A DNA stretch of 6,813 bases from Anaerolineales bacterium Chloro_02 (GTDB lineage: Bacteria > Chloroflexota > Anaerolineae > Anaerolineales > Anaerolineaceae): the NCBI GenBank assembly GCA_001603765.1, contig LUZV01000175.1, forward strand, positions 1-6,813, given 5' to 3'. The notes under the pieces were generated by a model. That model ran no database searches. It worked only from the letters and a program-made list of their open reading frames with translations, and had not been told where the DNA came from. Position 1 is the stretch's first letter. Each line of letters begins with the position of its first letter. This document shows positions 6,401 to 6,813 of the stretch, one piece after another. The position numbers and the translations under genes are program-made.

Positions 6401-6813
6401 GTAAAAGTAGTTGTGTTATGTCTGGCATCGGTTTGGCTCGCCAAATTGCCATTACTGTAATAAGTATAATTAGTTGTCGGCCATTCATTCTCAGGTTTGT
6501 CGTTTAACCAGTATGTTTTGGATTGAACAGAATTAGTCCCAGAAAAGTAGGTGTATATCGTTTTGGAAAGATCAGGCCCCGTGTCGCTCGACCGTGTCCA
6601 GACCGTTCTTGGGCGTGATACTAGGTAATATGTGGTGTCATAATCATATTCGATATAATCAATACGTTCGTCGCCATTTAATGATAAATCTCCTTGCTGG
6701 CATTTCCATTGGACATTCCCATAGCTATCATAACTCAACATAGTTCTTGTATGTATAGGATTTGGTGTTCCATCATAATTATAATTATCAGTTATATATA
6801 GATGGGGGAAGGC
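3403..6813 (-). CDS. RHS/YD-repeat protein with HEEYGH C-terminal domain (5' end outside window)
   Basis: This is a large RHS-repeat protein, probably a secreted or surface polymorphic-toxin shell. The frame is open through the right edge: 24 further codons precede the first in-window ATG at 6741, so that ATG is probably internal and at least 1136 residues are visible. Counting from that Met, YD repeats run from about 1 to 760 (for example YEYDELGR at 164-170, YDDLGRITSITYP at 485-497, YNYDNNGNLTSI at 578-589). The RHS-associated core lies at about 764-829, with GQEYDPEIRLYYFGARYYD, GRFITPD, NRYAYCRNNP and DPTGH. A Gly/Ala-rich hydrophobic stretch follows (about 832-1005), then a tip with HEEYGH (1050-1055) and LGPAYLPAHLLDQ. 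In characterised Rhs systems the repeats form a cocoon around a variable C-terminal effector; that role is inferred here. The beginning (GDLSLNGDERIDYIEYDYD) resembles SpvB/TcdB-type RHS proteins, so such a region may lie upstream. The stop is TAG, 17 bases before the lipoprotein gene. Confidence 0.93.
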   Translation of the reverse strand, partial: AFPHLYITDNYNYDGTPNPIHTRTMLSYDSYGNVQWKCQQGDLSLNGDERIDYIEYDYDTTYYLVSRPRTVWTRSSDTGPDLSKTIYTYFSGTNSVQSKTYWLNDKPENEWPTTNYTYYSNGNLASQTDARHNTTTFTYDSTETFQTAITSPRTSSNVQLVIQFPEYDYRFSKPKQKVDANANITNYEYDELGRLSLVTGPSPGSDPHPPSMHYYYLNYGTLGQGEAQDQCIQSSSSTSTGNPDVVTRTYFDGFGREIKTRATANGGASTIRVDTIYDSNGKVWKKSLPYFEGTESPRYVESEYNDPLGRLTSTKNPGVQQPSTIAYSQNLTTYFDSKQNKREELRDAYGRISTITQYDGSTPYSTFYWYDTLGNLTTVLDCTGQTTLIGYDSLSRKRSINDPSMGYWTYDYDPNGNLIAQTDAKSNTINFEYDELNRPTLKDYPSVEGVVDIVYHYDETGHANGVGRLTTVTDESGMTTLSYDPSGRVTDYSVTPQGQSIPYIFHKTYDDLGRITSITYPDNEGLGGTVNYSYPDGNLYQVSEGATDYATFTNYTALGQPRSIEYANEVRTDLAYYDQTTSRLQRLTTNTPLNGTVLDLAYNYDNNGNLTSITDQVDPGQTQTFSQYDGLDRLKSATGAYGTSALAYDGTGNIIAKTDSGKPENRSDQQITFSPNKASSYDNMPSSINGTEFTYNYLGQRASKTTGALTTTLYFGNLYEVTAGVGSRHIFAGGRRIASKYTSQTYYYHTNHQGSLRYATRGSDGLVVQGVTYYPFGEIHTQTGSVDLPYKFTGQEYDPEIRLYYFGARYYDATIGRFITPDSVVQSPGDPQSLNRYAYCRNNPLLYTDPTGHIFGIDDIIIGIVIGAALGATMSAITGGNIGMGALTGAITGGFLGGAGAIVGAAQLTGVCAAGVYAAAGASAGAINAGISGSNVGIGALTGGAFAAAAYAFPIPGLKIFPEGPEATFANQAGSIANRMISSSLTGAAFGAASAGMTGGDMLHGAAMGAAAWAAGSAGNMLIGNAVGWIGSGFQAPTYENGMYVYPGNSRGALTIGNAVWAETRSMDPTIAIHEEYGHGKFQSNLLGPAYLPAHLLDQATFTHMLEYGTLGGAPTYYDLPPGYARPWTWWQQFTQ
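4237..4278. repeat. 42-bp block identical to 881-922 (end of RHS core)
   Basis: This is the counterpart of the 42-bp exact repeat in the large RHS gene. It spans the DPTGH codons at 4255-4269. Such a short conserved seam is where C-terminal modules could be exchanged by homologous recombination. Confidence 0.95.
4385..4458. repeat. 74-bp block identical to 1029-1102 (RHS core)
   Basis: This is the second copy of the exact 74-bp direct repeat, located in the large RHS gene. Identity stops abruptly at both ends (bases 4384 and 4459 differ from their counterparts). Confidence 0.95.

Overview
The whole window reads as one minus-strand accessory locus built around RHS/YD-repeat proteins. Every credible gene runs right to left. 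I read the organism as a Gram-negative bacterium: there is a lipobox signal peptide and a secreted-type RHS shell. The wording of the RHS core and its Gly/Ala-rich tail reminds me of Geobacter-like Desulfuromonadota, but that is recollection, not something the window proves. GC content is uneven, from about 31% at the right edge to about 63% in parts of the left RHS copy.

Layout in transcription order: (1) A large RHS-repeat protein (3403 to beyond 6813) is open through the right edge, so its start lies outside. It has many YD repeats, a canonical RHS core ending in DPTGH, a hydrophobic Gly/Ala-rich segment, and a C-terminal tip with an HEEYGH motif. (2) Seventeen bases later comes a 128-residue predicted lipoprotein (2999-3385) with a carboxypeptidase-regulatory-like beta-sandwich pattern and a good ribosome binding site. 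(3) A 546-base stretch (2453-2998) has no convincing gene but several GC-rich stem-loops and remnant-like reading frames. (4) A 72-residue protein with two predicted membrane helices (2234-2452) follows. (5) The last gene is a second, N-terminally truncated RHS protein (32-2206). It is homologous to the last two thirds of gene 1 and carries its own tip with an HERAH motif.

The simplest reading is a polymorphic-toxin-type locus: a main RHS gene, a possible cognate accessory or immunity lipoprotein, and a downstream orphan copy of the RHS core plus C-terminal module. The orphan could be a donor for C-terminal exchange or an expressed short paralogue. Two blocks of the RHS core (74 and 42 bp) are identical at the DNA level between copies while the flanks have diverged, as expected if the copies still recombine. 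The two C-terminal tips belong to one HExxH-like family but differ in the spacing of the putative zinc-binding motif. Toxin activity, immunity and peptidase function are inferences and are not demonstrated by this sequence.
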